Of a stretch of DNA of 64,000 bases, positions 21,833 to 35,800 are shown in pieces (position 1 is the stretch's first letter; the number at the start of each line of letters is the position of its first letter). The notes beneath the pieces were generated by a model. It did not search any database. It was not told the DNA's origin and saw only the letters and a program-made list of their open reading frames with translations. Source of the stretch: Perognathus longimembris pacificus (lineage: Eukaryota > Chordata > Mammalia > Rodentia > Heteromyidae); assembly GCF_023159225.1 (NCBI RefSeq), contig NC_063161.1, positions 76,360,267 through 76,424,266 of the forward strand, given 5' to 3'. The translations under genes were made by a program, and so were the position numbers.

Positions 21833-23204
21833 GTTGTTTCTGACAGTGCTCCCTCCATGCTATAAATCTATTCTGAAGTTTAGAAGATATAGTTAAAAAC
21901 TTATCAGAGGTAAAAGACATGGTCAGCAAATGAGGATGCATGCTGTTGGGCCAGGGACCTGGAGCTACTGTCTCCTCCCTGCTGGGCCCCGTGCTTGTGG
22001 CCTGCAGGCAAGGTGGGCACCAGCCATCAGGCATGGAGGGAGAGGGTGAGAACTTCCTCCAGCGCAAGCACAGGGCACATCCTGCCAGGGTAAGGGCAGC
22101 ACAGGCACGTGGGGCCTGCCTGAAGCTAGGATCAAATGCCTCTGTCCAGCACTAGTGGGGCATCCCCTCCATGGAGGGCCCTCTTTCCTGAGCATCTTAT
22201 AAGAGATAACAGGCAAAAATGGAGAATGGGCTCCCACTACAGTTTGTGGCTAGTGATCCAGAAGAAAGGTCAGAGACCTGGCATGGCAGAGCTGAGCCCC
22301 CAATGCCCAGAGCATGCAGGGCACCGGCAGGCCACATGTGAACCCCACCTGAAGATAGGTGACATGCTCTCTGATTACTGGGAAACCCTAGCTCAGGGCT
22401 CCTGTCCACTGCTGCGCTCCTCCATCTGCTCATGGGTGGTAAGGGGCAGAGCTGGCGCCCTCGGAAGGCCAGGTGATGCCAGGAGCCCTGGTGTGAGGGC
22501 AGCACTTGCTGCAGCTGGCTACACAGCTGGGGTTCACCCGAAGGTCCAGGACAGACATGCAGGACAGATCTGCAAGGCAAGCCCCTGCATAAGGAAAACA
22601 TTCCTCGTGGCCCTGCAGTGCTGAGATTACTGCCACAACCAGAACTGGCTCCAGCACTCCAAGTTCAGCCTACCAATAAGCAGTCCCAGAAAATCAGGCG
22701 AGCAACTTCAGCAGGCCAGGGTGGCTGGTAGCCCCCAGGGAGGTGCTCACCCTCTACCAGACTTGATGACCCTACACAGCCGCTGATCCTTTGTGGCCCC
22801 AACCAGACTGTATGCTGACTGTGTACAGTCCTGCTGCCTCTGCTTCTCAACACCCCACTGCCAAGACCCCAAAGCCACCTCAGTCCATCGGAATGCTCGC
22901 CATGCTGCTCCTGCTGTCTGGGTTTGGGATGTGCGGGTGGACGTTGTGAGCTAGAAAGGCCCCTGGCTGCTGCTACTCCGAGGAACAGGGCTTAGGGCAG
23001 AGCACAGGGTTGGCCACCAACTCTCCTTAAAAGTCCCAGCTAGTGGAGGGCCGGTGGTCAGTCCTCGCTGCAGGTCCGCAGGTAGGCTGGCCTTCTGGGT
23101 CCCCAGAGGTGAGCAAGGAAGGGCGGAGCGTCAGGAAGCGCTCTTCCCCCACGTCCACACGGACAAGACCACACACACACTCCATCATGGAGGACATCCC
23201 GGAA

Positions 23205-23709
23205 GAATCCAACTTGGAAAGAATTTAATTAACAAAATACAGTAGAGGGAAATGGTCCAGGTGGGCTGGAGGGCAAGGGGGACGCCAGGCTGGCCCCCTG
23301 GCAGAAGCCCCCCGGCCCATTCTCCTCCCTCCTTTATGGCCTCCATGGCCTCCCAAGGATGGCCTCCGGTCGAGGCTGACCACGGCAACTGCTAGTGGGA
23401 GGCCGGAGCGCTCCGTGCTGGCTTGGCACGGCATGCACACAAAGCCAGGAGACTCCAAGGACTTCACCAATCAGTTCATTTTGGCAAAAAACGAAAAATA
23501 GAAAAAAAAAAAAAAGAGAGAGAGAAAACAGAAAGCTAAAATCCGTAAGCAGGAAGAGAAGCCACTGAAGTGAACGTTGTTTTCTCCAGAGTGGAGGTGG
23601 ACTATCCCTACGCCCCCCGCTCGGGTGTGCCCCCCGCCTGGCGTGCTGTCCTCTCCCGGCCCCAGGTTCATAGCAGCAGTGCGCAGCCTCGGCAGGCAGC
23701 GTGGCCGGC
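23205..23709 (-). other. WIPI2: WIPI2 3'UTR, proximal form
   Basis: Sequence after the stop contains a T-rich stretch (minus strand) near 23490-23515 and leads to an ATTAAA signal at 23229-23224. A GT-rich stretch follows 30-60 nt further on (RC of 23161-23195), as expected of a downstream cleavage element. The end point is inferred. Confidence 0.5.
23224..23229 (-). terminator. WIPI2 proximal polyadenylation signal ATTAAA
   Basis: The + strand reads tttaat, so the minus strand reads ATTAAA about 480 nt after the stop. It is followed by GTGTGTGTGTGG and TTGTCCGTGTGG, a typical GU-rich downstream element. Inferred, no transcript seen. Confidence 0.5.
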
Positions 23710-23822
23710 TCAGTCTGTGCGGAGGATCATGGGGGGATGCTCGCTGTCCTCGTCCAGGCGCAGGGCGCTGGCTTCCTCCTCCAGGCACGCACCACCCACG
23801 GCACCCAGGTCGTCTGTATAGG
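23710..23822 (-). CDS. WIPI2: WIPI2 exon 13, terminal coding part and stop
   Basis: Acceptor 'ttctgcag' precedes the last 113 coding nt, encoding (A)[16 protein letters not shown] through HPPMILRTD and a TGA at 23712-23710. The conserved acidic C-terminus is intact. The 3'UTR follows toward lower coordinates. Confidence 0.96.
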
Positions 23823-26800
23823 CTGCAGAAAAGCCGTGGAATTAAGACCCCAGGCACGAGGCATGTGCAGTGTGCCTCTCCTCACCCTGCCCACCATGTA
23901 CGATGCACGGCTGCTGGTGGTACAGGCCGCAGGTAGGGTGACCTCCATGCCTCTGTTCCACAGGTGTGCAGGAACACATCCCAGGATGCTCTGCATTTTG
24001 TGGGGCCACCCCAAAGAGGGGTCTTGGGTAGCAGGTGTGGCTTCCACGCAGGGCCACAGGGTCTGGGGAAAGTAGGCTTTTATAAGGAGCAAGAGGGCCT
24101 GGTGCCCTCCTCTGTGGCGCAGGGCGCAGGCAGGTTGAGAGAGAGTGGGCAGGCCAGGCAGCCTAAGCCACTGTGCACAGCAGCCTGTGCACGTGCACCC
24201 AGCTACGTGGGAGGTTGCCAGGAGGATTGCAATCGAGGCCAGCCTAGGTTCACAGTTAGCAACACCCCATCTAAATGAAGACATGGGCACGGGGAGCTAC
24301 ATGGAGGAACCGCATAGCGAGGAGGATCTTAGTCCAAGACTGGTTCTGGGAAAGAACAGGAGAACCTGTTTAAAAAGTAACTAAAGAAACACTTGGGGTG
24401 TGATTTCTGCACAGGAAGTATAAAGTTCAGGCTTCTAAAAGAAAAACCACCCTCAGCCTTGCAAGGCCTTGGAAACAGTTCACAAAGGCAATGGCTTATT
24501 CACAATGCCAAGTTGGGGAGGGGAGGGGTGGCGTGAAAGTTTCAATGAGCCCCCAGGAGGGAGCATGGCAGGGTCACTTACCTTCTAGGTTCGCGTCCTG
24601 CCCCTTGCCAAGTCTGGTGGGAGACGAGGGCGCGTAGGCACCTTTGGCTGCCGCAGTGTTGTAAGTCTGAGTTACTAGCGGGCAGTCGTGGGAGGCGGAG
24701 TCTACGATTTCACTAGTTGTCTCCATGCTGCCATCCAGCCTAGAGGGGTGGCAAGGTCTGAGACACCACAGCATGCCTCTTGCCAGGCAGATGCCCAAAG
24801 TGTGCTCTGGAATGCTGAGATGCTCCCCAGTCTATTTACATGGTGTATTTTGCACTGTGAGAGTTATAGCTAGTGAGAAAATAGGATTTTGTTTTTATAA
24901 TGGGTGATCAAAAATAAAAAAGAGGGGCTGGGGATATGGCCTAGTGGCAAGAGTGCCTGCCTCGGATACACGAGGCCCTAGGTTCGATTCCCCAGCACCA
25001 CATATACAGAAAACGGCCAGAAGCGGCGCTGTGGCTCAAGTGGCAGAGTGCTAGCCTTGAGTGGGAAGAAGCCAGGGACAGTGCTTAGGCCCTGAGTCCA
25101 AGGCCCAGGACTGGCAAAAAAAAAAAAAAAAGAATGTATTTTTATAGGCATGCTCACACACTCTTGTGTGGAGGCACAGTGCAGGAGTGTGCAGTCCCAG
25201 CTCTCAGGAGGCTGAAGCATGAGAGTTGAATCCCAGGTCAGCCTGGGATGCATAGTGAGGCCTTGTCTCAAAAATGCCGAGAACCCCCCAAACTAAAACT
25301 CCCCAAGATTACAGAAGCAGTTTAGTATCGTGGTCAAAACTTTTGGGTAAGCACACTGAAGCATCAAATTCCACCACTTCCCAATCAACGTGCATTCTCT
25401 TTCCAGTGAAGAAGGCCGCATCCTGGCTGGGCAGTGGGCTTCAGAGTGGGACAGGGACAGCGTGCCGGGAACCTCACCTGTGCTGGCGCATGAGTGCGCA
25501 CTCGCCGCCCTCCTGGGGGTCCAGGTTGTACATGTACAAATAGCCATCCGATGCTCCCACCAGTAGCCGGGGAATCTTCTGGATCCTAGCGAGAAGCGAA
25601 TACAAACTCTGGACTTCTGGAAAAGATGCTTATTAGCTCTGATGTCAGTTGGAGCAGGGCTGGGAAGGCATGGCCTGGTGGAGCCCAGTCCACAGAGGCC
25701 AGGCGCTGCTGGGCCTGGATGCCACATGGACACCATGGCCCAAACTCCACTGCACTGTGACTGCCCATGCCCAGAACCTTCCGCTGTGCCAGTCTGCTCA
25801 TGAGCGAGGAAAAGGACACTTGAGGGGTTACGGGAGTGTGAAGGTGACTGATCTTCAGTGAACACTCCCATGGGCCCTGCTGCAAACAATCCTGAGGCTT
25901 TGTTTGCAATCCTGTACCACTGCCACCACCTGGGGCTCAGGTGTCCTGTCCTCTCCCCCACCCCTGTTTGCCCCCTAGGTCTTTATCAACACCCATTGAT
26001 TGAGGGCGGGGGGGGGGGGGGAGAGGGAGGGAGAAGCCTCATTGCTGAGGCCATCTACTGAGGCACTGTGGCTCTTCCCACTCTCACAGCTCACAGCGGT
26101 GAAGTGGGACGGTCCCATGCCCTGCCACCCAGTGGCAGGCCCTGTTTCCCCCACTCACGTGGCCAAGGAGCAGATGTTCTTGTGGCCACAGAATGGCAGG
26201 CGGACGGTAGCAAAGGCTCGGCCCTGGTTGAACATTTCTGTCACCTGGGAGGGCAGGTAGCTGGTGGAGGCCATGAGCACCTTCCCAAAGTAGCCAGTCC
26301 AGGTGGTGGGCTCCTCTGGAGGCCTGCAAGGAAATGCCTGGGTTGTCACTGAGATCCCCTGTCACATGGTCAGAAGGAGGTGGCCATGTCCTCCCCCAGG
26401 GGGCTCTGCAGTGACAGGTACAGGAAGTCCCTGCTGGACTTCCGGAGCTGCAAGTCCCAAAGCTTCAAATGACTTCCCTAAGGTCTATTTTTGGCGGTTA
26501 CTCCATGTAGGATTTTGAAGTTATCTTACATACTGGAAGAGTCTGAATAAGCGAGATGGACCCGGTAGGATGTTCTTTGTAGCAGGAGCCCCTGCCATGC
26601 ACACCCAAGCAACAGAGCATCAGATCACTGACATGGGAGAGAGCCTGCCCCAGCCCTCGCTGCCTCATGGAGGGTGGTTGTTCCATCCAGCAAGGGTCTG
26701 TCCCTCATTCTCCAGCATTATCCCCACATCAGGAGGCTGTCTAGTGGGGGCGCTCTATCTCACCTAAGGCTGGTGTGCCCCCCAGTGCACAGGCTGGCAC

Positions 26801-29800
26801 AGACATGGAGCAGCCCCGCCTTGACTCACTTCTCCTTCACCGTCTCGAGCTTGAAGATGTGCACAGTCTCCGTGTTGCTGGACGCAGACAGGAACATGCC
26901 ATCCATGCTGAAGGCCAGTGAGCAGATGTTCACACACCTGGGGAGAGTGGGTGTGAGGGCTGGCCCTGCGGGAGGAGCTGGCGACCCCCTCCCACCCACA
27001 GTCCCTACTGCTGCCTGAGACCCCTCCCTGTGCCACGCCATGGGTAATATGCCAAGCCTGGTGACACCCCAGAACCCACAGGAACCAGGGCGGTGTGAGT
27101 GAGGTGAGCTGAGGCTGGGCGGTGAGGGCGCACAGGGAGGCCAGCGGCTTCATCTCAGTGAAGTGCCATCACCAAACGTGTAACCACTAAGGCCCTACAG
27201 CCACACACCCCAAACCCCCAGGCCACTGGGTAAGGAAGGCTCTGCCTTCAGCGGTCCAGTGTTTTCAGTGTTTGCACGTGCCAGCCTCGTCTTCTAGCTC
27301 TGGGTTGGAAGAGGCTGGAGGTTCTTGCTTTCCTGGGCTGATGATGTGTGTTTGTGTGTGCGTGCACATACAGACATGAAATTCATATATACATACATGT
27401 ACGCACAGACACATAGTTTGTTCCAAGCAAAGGCATGCTAGAAAGAATAAGTGGAAGGTTCTGGAGAAGTTGAGAGACCCTAGGGCAGATCCCAGGGTGT
27501 AGATAGTGGCCAGGGCTAGGCAGCACAGTGAAGCCCTGAGGTTCCCAATGTGGGCAGGGCCACTATTACAGTGAAGCCAGATGGAAGTTCAGGTGGAGCA
27601 AGAGCTAAGGGTGCTCAGGGCAAGGTTGCCGCAGGCCTGGATACAAGGTAGGAGGGATGTGAGAGGAAACAGGTGAACTGGACAGTGTGGCGGTCTGAGG
27701 GCGCAGTCGGGGTGGGGGCAGCTTAGGAGAGGCTCCCTGCTGGCTGGGCAGGCACAGGTGGAATACGCAGCTCGGCCTAGCAAGGGGATGGGCTTCCAGC
27801 AGGAAGTGGACTCCGAGGGGAGACTAGGCAGGCTGCTGCCACCTGGTCCTGCCTGTCCCAGGGGGCCTCCAGTGCTCTAGCCTTTGGTGCCATGGTCAGG
27901 CAGGACCAGGCACCTGGACACCTAGTCTGCCTGCAGAGAAATCCCTGCATAACAAGACTGACCAGAAGCTGGGGTGACTCGGCCTTGTGGGGCTAGGTCG
28001 CAGGTAACCCGAGACTGGATTTGGGATGTGAGTCTGTACCTTACCTCTTTACTCCTCTCCGGAACTCAAAGAGTTTCTGTCCCTCTGGAATGGAAAATAC
28101 CCTAATCACGGTCCCCTGGGATGGGAAGAAAGAAGGAAAATCAAAGAACCACATTTGGCAGGTAAGGGGACTCCACGATTCTGTCCCCTCAGACTGCTGA
28201 TAGCACCTGGATCTGCTCCCAGAAACAGCTCAAGGGAGGGGGCCACATGGAGGGCAGGTCGCACTGCCACCCTGGCCTTCTAAGGCAAGCTGCTCTAGCG
28301 CACTGCAGGCCTACCCTGGGCCCCAATGCAGGCCAAGGGGCCTCAGTCATCCAAACTGGAAGCAGGGCTGCCCACTGGAAGCACTGTGGAGGACTCACCG
28401 ACCCCATAACTCACTCACCTGCCTTAAAACGACAAAGTACAAAATGACTTCTATTACAATTAATTTTTACTTTCTTTTTATGGGGCAGTGGAATTACAGG
28501 TTCACAACTGGCTTGTTGTTTGAGAAGGGGTCTCACTAACTCTTTGCCTAGGCTAGCCTCCAAATGTGATCCTTGAGACTTCCTCTTGAGTGGTAGAAAT
28601 TATAGGTGTGGCTGTTGTATTCACCCAAGAAAACTTTACTTTCCCCCTGCTAGTACAAGGGTTTGAACTCAGGGCCTCATACTTGCTCAGCCTGCTTGCA
28701 TGGCTGGTCCTCTACCATCTGGACCATGCCCCTCTAGCCTGACTTTCCTTGTCTGCCTCCCTGCAGTGCACAGGAACTGAAGTGAGAGTGGGTGACAAGA
28801 GCCCAGAAAAGAACTTGAGGGGACTGTCAGTGTGCAGCAAGCACGTGATGGCATTACAGAGCCCAAAGGCTGACAAGATGGAGCAAGAACCTTGTAGTTC
28901 GCATCGCATCAAATGTGTGCAACAGGAACAGTCCAAAGCCCACCAATTTGCAAGGTTCTCTTCAGACCTACGCATTTGGAAAGTACCTGCCTGTTTACAA
29001 ACACGGTGAAGGCCAGGCAGAGCCAGCCACACGGCTCCTGGGGTTCATATGCATTTCTAGGAGTAAGGACACCATAAGCGTGTACCTCAAGAATTAGAGG
29101 ATGCAAGGTTTGATACACATACACACACACACACACGCACACTACCACCAAGGCAAAGCATTCCCTGTGTGGCCTGAATTCTAGACCAACGCAACTTAAC
29201 AGCCCGCCCCTGGGTACTGGCAGCTGGGAGTCACTTTGTGCCAGCGGCACAGTGCCTGAGGCAGGCCTCGATGGGCCTGGCAGGGTAGGGTGGGAGATCA
29301 CACTCAATCCCACGTACAAAGAACTGTATGGTCTTGAAATTCCAAGTTCTTTAGGCTTTGTAGGAGCTAATAATTATTAGGTAACAGAATTATAGAAGAA
29401 AAGGTGATGTTTGGGTAGCCTAGCATCATCAAAAGTGAAGCCAGGCCAGGCACTGATGGCTCACATCTGATCATAGTTCGAAGCCAGCCTGGGCAGGTAA
29501 GTCCGTGAGATTCTTACCTCCCATTAACTACCAAAGCCAGAAGTGAAGCTGCAGCTCAAGCAGCTGAGGGCTAGCCTTAAATGAAAAAACCGGGGACGCG
29601 TGTGAGGCCTTGAGTTCAAGCTCCAGTACCAGTAAACACGCACACATGCACACATAGAAAGTAAAAAAGTGTAACTGCCTGGGGTGCCCCTCATCTCGAC
29701 ACCAGCTGTGAACACTGTTGCTCAGAAGCGGCAGAGGGGTGGCTTGGGATGGGTAGTTGGAACTGTTACAATCTGGAACACAGCAGCAAACACAGCTGCC

Positions 29801-32800
29801 AACTCAGACCTCAGCTGTCTTTTCCAGGAAGAAAGTGAGTGACTGTGTCTCCAGTGCTGATTTTCATAGCCACACTAGCTACACGCTCTATTGGGGATGT
29901 CACCATGGGCCTCTCCTCTGTTGGTGTAAGTGATGGGGGTGGTATGGTGGTGGTGTCTGTGACTGTCCTCATAAACCCTATGCCCAGCTCCACACCTGGC
30001 ACAGTGAACTCAAATGCTGGACAAAATCAGCTGGCCTTGTCGGACCTGCACACCTGAAGGGGCCTTCTAAGCTGACCTTTTACGAGTGCTCGATGTGTTT
30101 GGTTTGGGGCTGTACTTACTCAGCGAAGCATTTACTCACTACAGTGCTGAGTATGAACGGGACCGCACTGCTCTGCCCCAGCGAGCGAGCACAGCCTGAG
30201 CAGGGCACTGGAGGGACCTTCACCGCACAGATCTCAGCAGTATGACTGCTAACTTAGTTGTATATTCACTTTAAAAGACCAAAGGCAGCCAGGCACCGGT
30301 GGCTCACGCCTGTAATCTTAGCTGCTCAGGAGGCTGAGATCTGAGGATCACGGTTCAAAGCCAGCCTGGGCAGGAAAGTCCCTGAGACTCTTATCTCCAA
30401 TTAACCACCAGAACACTGGAAGTGGCGCTGTGGCTCAAGTGGTAGAGTGCTAGCCTTGAGCTAAAGAGCTCAGGGACTGTGCTCAGGCCCAGAGTTCAAG
30501 CCCCACAACTGACAAAAAAAAAAAAAAAGAAACAAACAAACAAACAAACAAAGGAAAAAGACCAAAGGCAGTGGGCATGGTGGTCTTCTCCTGTAGTCCA
30601 GCTACTTGAGAGACCAACATAGGAGGATTTTATGAGTCCAGGAGTTGAAGGCCAGTCTGGACAACATAGCAAGACCTCATCTCCCAAACAAAACCCAAAC
30701 TAGACAGGGTGGGGATGACTGAAATCCTAGCACTTGGGAAGCTGAGGCAGGGCGATAGTTAAGTTCAAGCCCAGCCTGGGCTCCATAGGGGGTCACTGTG
30801 TGGGCCAGGAGGCACTCAGGATTGTCCTACCTTTGTATCACAATGTGTACTGCCAGGCCTCATGGGGCCACCTGCCTTTAACCTACAAATCTGTTACTGG
30901 AGTCCAAATAATTAGCAGGAAATGTCAGCAACAGTAACATAATAGAGACAACACAAGAAGTCCCAGAAGGACATGTTAGAGTAAATCACAGCACGCACAA
31001 CTTTAGTAGTATTTGTAACTTACAGAATGGTGAGAGTAAAAAGCATGATGAACTGCAGTACGATTCAACTTTGTTAAATAAACAGAAAAGGCAGGCACAC
31101 TAAGAGTGTTGACCAGCTGGAGCAGAATCCTCCTCCTCCCAGGATAATGGTCCCCAGCTGGTGGCCAACCCCGGCCACTGGGAGGTGTGCCCTCAGGGGA
31201 ACAATGGGACCCCAACCCCTTCCTCTCTTGCTCTCTGCTTCCTATTATAATAAGAGGGGTGGGCTCTGTTCTGCCCCCGACTCCTACCTAGAAATTCTGC
31301 CTTGCCACAGGCCCAAAGTGATGGAGCCAACTGGTAATGGCCAAATCACGAGCCCAAACCAAAATACCACTTTCTCCCTGTAAGCGCTCTCAGGTGTTGA
31401 GAGCAGGCTGCCACCACCTCTGCTGCCGGCCTCTGGCCTGCAGACCTACCTTCTCAGAAGCAGTGGCCAGTTTGCTCCCACTTGCATCAAAAGCCAGCGC
31501 AGCTAAAGGACTGTCATGAGCCGGGATCATGTTTGCAGCTCTCTGCAGAGGGAAACAGTAACAGGTGAGCGCCACCATGGCCAAAGGCTGAACAGCCACA
31601 GTGGCCGGTATACACATCAGACCCACACACTGCCCTGTGGGGCTCATGGACAGCTGCTCAGACTGACAAGCAAAGCCACTTCCCTGGTTTCCTGGGGTCA
31701 CGAGTGGACCTGACCTGCTTGGTCACCGAGAGTGGCAGAACAGGCTGTGTGGTACTGAGCCAGGGAACTTAGATGTCAAAGCTGCCATGGATATGTGTCC
31801 CAAAAAGAGCTCCCCAAGTATAAGAGGGGCCTCACCAGATTAATGGTATCGAACACCTGCACCTCTCCAATGGTGGCACTCCCTGGATATGCCAAGTAGC
31901 AGTTGTCGTTGTTTATTGACAGCGCACACAGGCCTGTGAGGACATGGATAGGGGGTGTGTTAGCTCCAAGAGTGCTGTGCCATTCTTATAAGCATTTGGA
32001 TGGTTACAAACAGTGCCAGCACGAAGGTGGCTAGCTTGCTCTAACAACTTTTGGGAGACCACGCTGCTATGTAGCCCAGGCTGTCCTGGAAACTCAAGAT
32101 CCTCCTGTGTTGCCCTCCAAAGAACTTAGGACCACAGGAGTGTGCCAGTACTCCTGGCTTCAGGCAATTCCTTTTTTTTTTCTTTGCTGGTCCTCAGGCT
32201 TGAACTCAGAGCCTTACTGCTGTCTCTAGACTTCTGTGCTCAAGGCCAGTCCTCTACCACTAGAGCCACAGCTCCATTTGCTGTTTGTTGGTGGTTAATT
32301 CAAGTCACACACTTTCCTGCCAGGGCTGGCTTCGAACCATAATCCTCAGATTTCAGCCTCCTGAGTACCTTTGATTATAGGTGTGAGTGACTGGTGCCCA
32401 GCAGGATCACTACTTCTTAAATGTGTTTCTGAAGAAACCATAAGTAGGGAGGGGCCCTTTCACCCATATTTTTTTTTTTTTCCTGTCAGTCCTGGGGCTT
32501 GAACTCAGGGCCTGGGCACTGTCCCCAAGCTCTTTTGCTCAAAGCTACTACTCTATCACTTTGAACCATAGCTCCACTTCTAATTTAAGGTAACTAGAGA
32601 TAAGTAGCAAGGATACTGGTGTGAGCCACCAGCACCCAGCAACTACAGATATCTTTGAAAGGTCTAGAGAAGCAGGTTCTCTTCTCTCAGAGGCTTACCT
32701 GCAGGATTTGGGGGGGTCTCCCTGATGGTGTGCAGTACCTTCATGTCCCGGATGTTGTGTATATACAGAGACTCCTCCAGACACACAATCAGCCTCTACA

Positions 32801-35800
32801 AAGAGACAGCACATGATGAGAAGCACACATGACACAAGTCCCAGTTGGCACACAGCCTGTGGGCACATGGTTCACGTCTGCTGGAGCATGACGCCATCCA
32901 CTCCTAGAACACCATGCAGGCGCTCGCTCCCCAGGGCTGAGCCCATGGGCCTGCTCCCACAACTGCATCTGGGTGTGCTAGTTCTCAGTGGATGTTAGAG
33001 CTGAGCAAAGTGGGCTTTAGAGGGGGCTGGTACAGGCGGGCTCCTCTATAGATGGGAATGAAGCCCTGCTAAGACAAAGTCAAAAGCCTAGCAATGTGTG
33101 AGAAGTTGAGTTTCCCTTATGGACGGTAGTCTCCATGTTTCACTCCTGTAAAGAACATGGGGGCAGCTTCAAAGGATGAGCGAGAACAACAAAAAGGGTG
33201 GCATCCATCAAAATGCAGTGTACTTAATAAACTGATTTGTTGGATTGAAACCCCTTTGTCCAACTACTTAGAGATCATTTAAAAAAAAAAAGCATATCAC
33301 AGATGATATAATTATGCAGGAACAGTTGGGTATGAGCATGGTTCCTGTCACCCATGCACGAAGTGATGAGAATAAGCCATGACTTCCCAGCTTAGGCAGC
33401 TTTGCCAGTTACCAGAGCAACCCTGGCTCCTATCAGGTAAGACAGGGGCCCCCAGCCCTCCAGCTCACTGCTGGCTGTGGTCTGCTTCCCTGTGCCAAAC
33501 CAGCTGCCACACACAATGCACCGCAGCCTCCAGGGTAAGTTCAAGGGCCACATACCAGGTGTGGGATAGGCAGTCGTGTTGGTTTTAGGCAAAATATAAG
33601 CCAAATGAACAACTTAAAAGAGGGAAAATAGAGCTGAGTATGTGTTCACACTTATAATTCTACCATAAGATCTTGCATTCAAAATGTCAGTCAACTTGGG
33701 CTACATAACAAGATCTTATCTCAACTCCCCCCCCCCAAAAAAAAACAAAACCAAACACCAAAAAATAGAGCTGGGCACTGGTGGCTCATGCCTGTATTCC
33801 TACTCAGGATGCTGAGATCTGAGTATTGAAGTTTCAAGTCAGCCTGGACAGGAAAGTCCATGAGACTCTTATCTCTTATTAACCACAAAAAGTTCAAGTG
33901 GAGCTGTGGCTCAAGTGGTAGAGTGCTATCCTGAACATAAAACTTTAGCTCAAGCCCAGAGTTCAAGCCCTATAGGACTGGCAAAAACAAAACAAAACAA
34001 GTCAAGTATACTTCCAAAGGAAAACAGGCAGAGCAAGAGGCAGCAGGAAGTGAGCCACTGTGCTGTTTGGGCAAGCAAATGCAGAGGTCAAGCCTGGACC
34101 CCAGGGATGAGCAAGACAGTGGGGCAGGGGTGAGGGCACATGGAGATGGTTTGAACAAGGGGCTGAGGGGAGGACTGAGTTGCTGGGCTGCTGGGTGCAG
34201 GTGTATGCACACAACACGGGGACAGGCAGTAGGGTGAATAGCTGGGGGTGCCAGCCCTGACCTCTGCTCTGTCCAAGGCATGGTGGGACCCTGAGAGTGG
34301 GCAGCGCACCCAGCCGATTGCCACTCACCTGCCTGTTGAGCTTCACAGCCAGGATGGTGTTGGAGTAACTGTAATTGCAGATCTCCGTTCCCTTCTTAAA
34401 GTGGCAAACCTTCAGTTTTCTGGGAGCTTTGAGGCTAACGATGGCCACTAAGCTGCTCGAGAACAATCTTTCCACGATGCACACATCTTCTGTGTCAGCT
34501 GGAATCATGAGAGCATGCACATGGGTATCTATGCACAACCTCCAGACACGCACATGCCTAGGGGCCTGTGAACTAGTGTCCTAGAGTCTCGGATCATCAG
34601 AGGGCACAAAGATCACCCCAGCATGACAACTCACACAGAAGACGATCTGCAAGGGAACTTACTTCAGAGGATCCCTTTAAATAAGCAGTTGCACACTAGC
34701 CCATTTACAAAGCAATCTAACAGAGGCAGAGATGAGAGCTCAACGCTTCCTGGTCTAACTTCACAGTGGAGCAAAAAGCAACAGGTGTGTGCTGGGATCT
34801 TTTCCTGGGCTGCTGGCAGGTATCACAGCGCTATGCTGGTCAGCCTGGTGATCCTGATCTTAGCCACAAAACCTAGCCCTGACCTGCTGTGCTGCTGGCA
34901 GCCTGTAACACAACAGGGGAGCACAGAAATGCAGTGTTGCTTTAAAAAAAAAAACAAGGAGGAGGTCTCAGGCTTGTGGGAACTCATAGTCCTGCCTTAG
35001 CCTCTCAAGTGCTGGGATTACAGGCATGAACGACCACACTTGTACTGTAAGTAGTTTTGACTTAACCTATTTTCACCTTAGGAAGGGAGTGTCCAGGTGT
35101 CTAGGGAAGGGCCTGGTAAGGACCATTTCAGCCTGGATTCCGACAGCAAAGGTGCTGAGCACTGGCCTAGTACTAACACAGTGAACGTCTGTGCACAGAG
35201 GCCCAGCACTTGTAGCTGTTCGTGCCTAAGGGTTTGCTATCACTTGGAGTGAGGTAGAAGCCAGTGAAGTTAAGAGCAATCCTCTAAGCACTTTATAGTT
35301 TACTCAAAGCCACTTCCACTGAGCCAGTGGACACAAACCATATCCACCTTTTCCTGTGTCAGGCAACAAACTTATTCCAAAATAAAATGCAAGTGACTGT
35401 TACCAGCAGAGCAATGCCAGCTCCGCGGCTTGCAGCATCTCGGATCGCACTAGCCCCTGCAGGAGCTGCCTGCAGTGCAGGGCAAGGGGCACTGCTGCTC
35501 TGGGGCTATCCTCTCTGCATTTTTTTTTTTTTGCCAGTCCTGAGGCTTGAACTCAGGGCCTGAGCACTGTCCCTGGCTTCTTTTTGCTCAAGGCTAGCAC
35601 TCCACCATTTGAGCCACAGCGTCACTTCTGGCCTTTTCTATATATGTGGTGCTGAGGAATTGAACTCAGGGTTTCATGTATACAAGGCAAACACTCTTGC
35701 CACTAGGCCATATCCCCAGCCCCTCTCTGCATTTTTGAGACCATCTGTCTGCAGCAGGAGCAGACACTCCTACCAGCCTTTCCCCAGGCAGGACATCATG

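Larger units (their letters stand above)
20510..23204 (-). other. Repeat-poor block, candidate extended 3'UTR of WIPI2
   Basis: About 2.7 kb with a single obvious SINE (21663-21832) in a window that otherwise carries one every few hundred bases. The sequence is mixed, non-repetitive and without a convincing reading frame. At its far end the minus strand has ATTAAA (20540-20535) followed by T- and GT-rich sequence. This fits a distal poly(A) site giving a 3'UTR of roughly 3.2 kb. It could instead be conserved intergenic DNA. Confidence 0.35.
28116..31449 (-). other. WIPI2 intron 7, with SINEs and a MaLR-like LTR
   Basis: Contains B1-like/Geo SINEs at 29447-29650 (+) and 30286-30520 (+), a B1 at 30565-30690 (+), a (CA)n near 29117-29140 and a MaLR-like LTR at 31130-31400. 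The rest is unique. Confidence 0.8.

Noticed and set aside
27830..27850. A reverse-orientation CTCF-like site (gccacctggtcc)
   Set aside because: It fails the conserved CTRSTGG part of the core.
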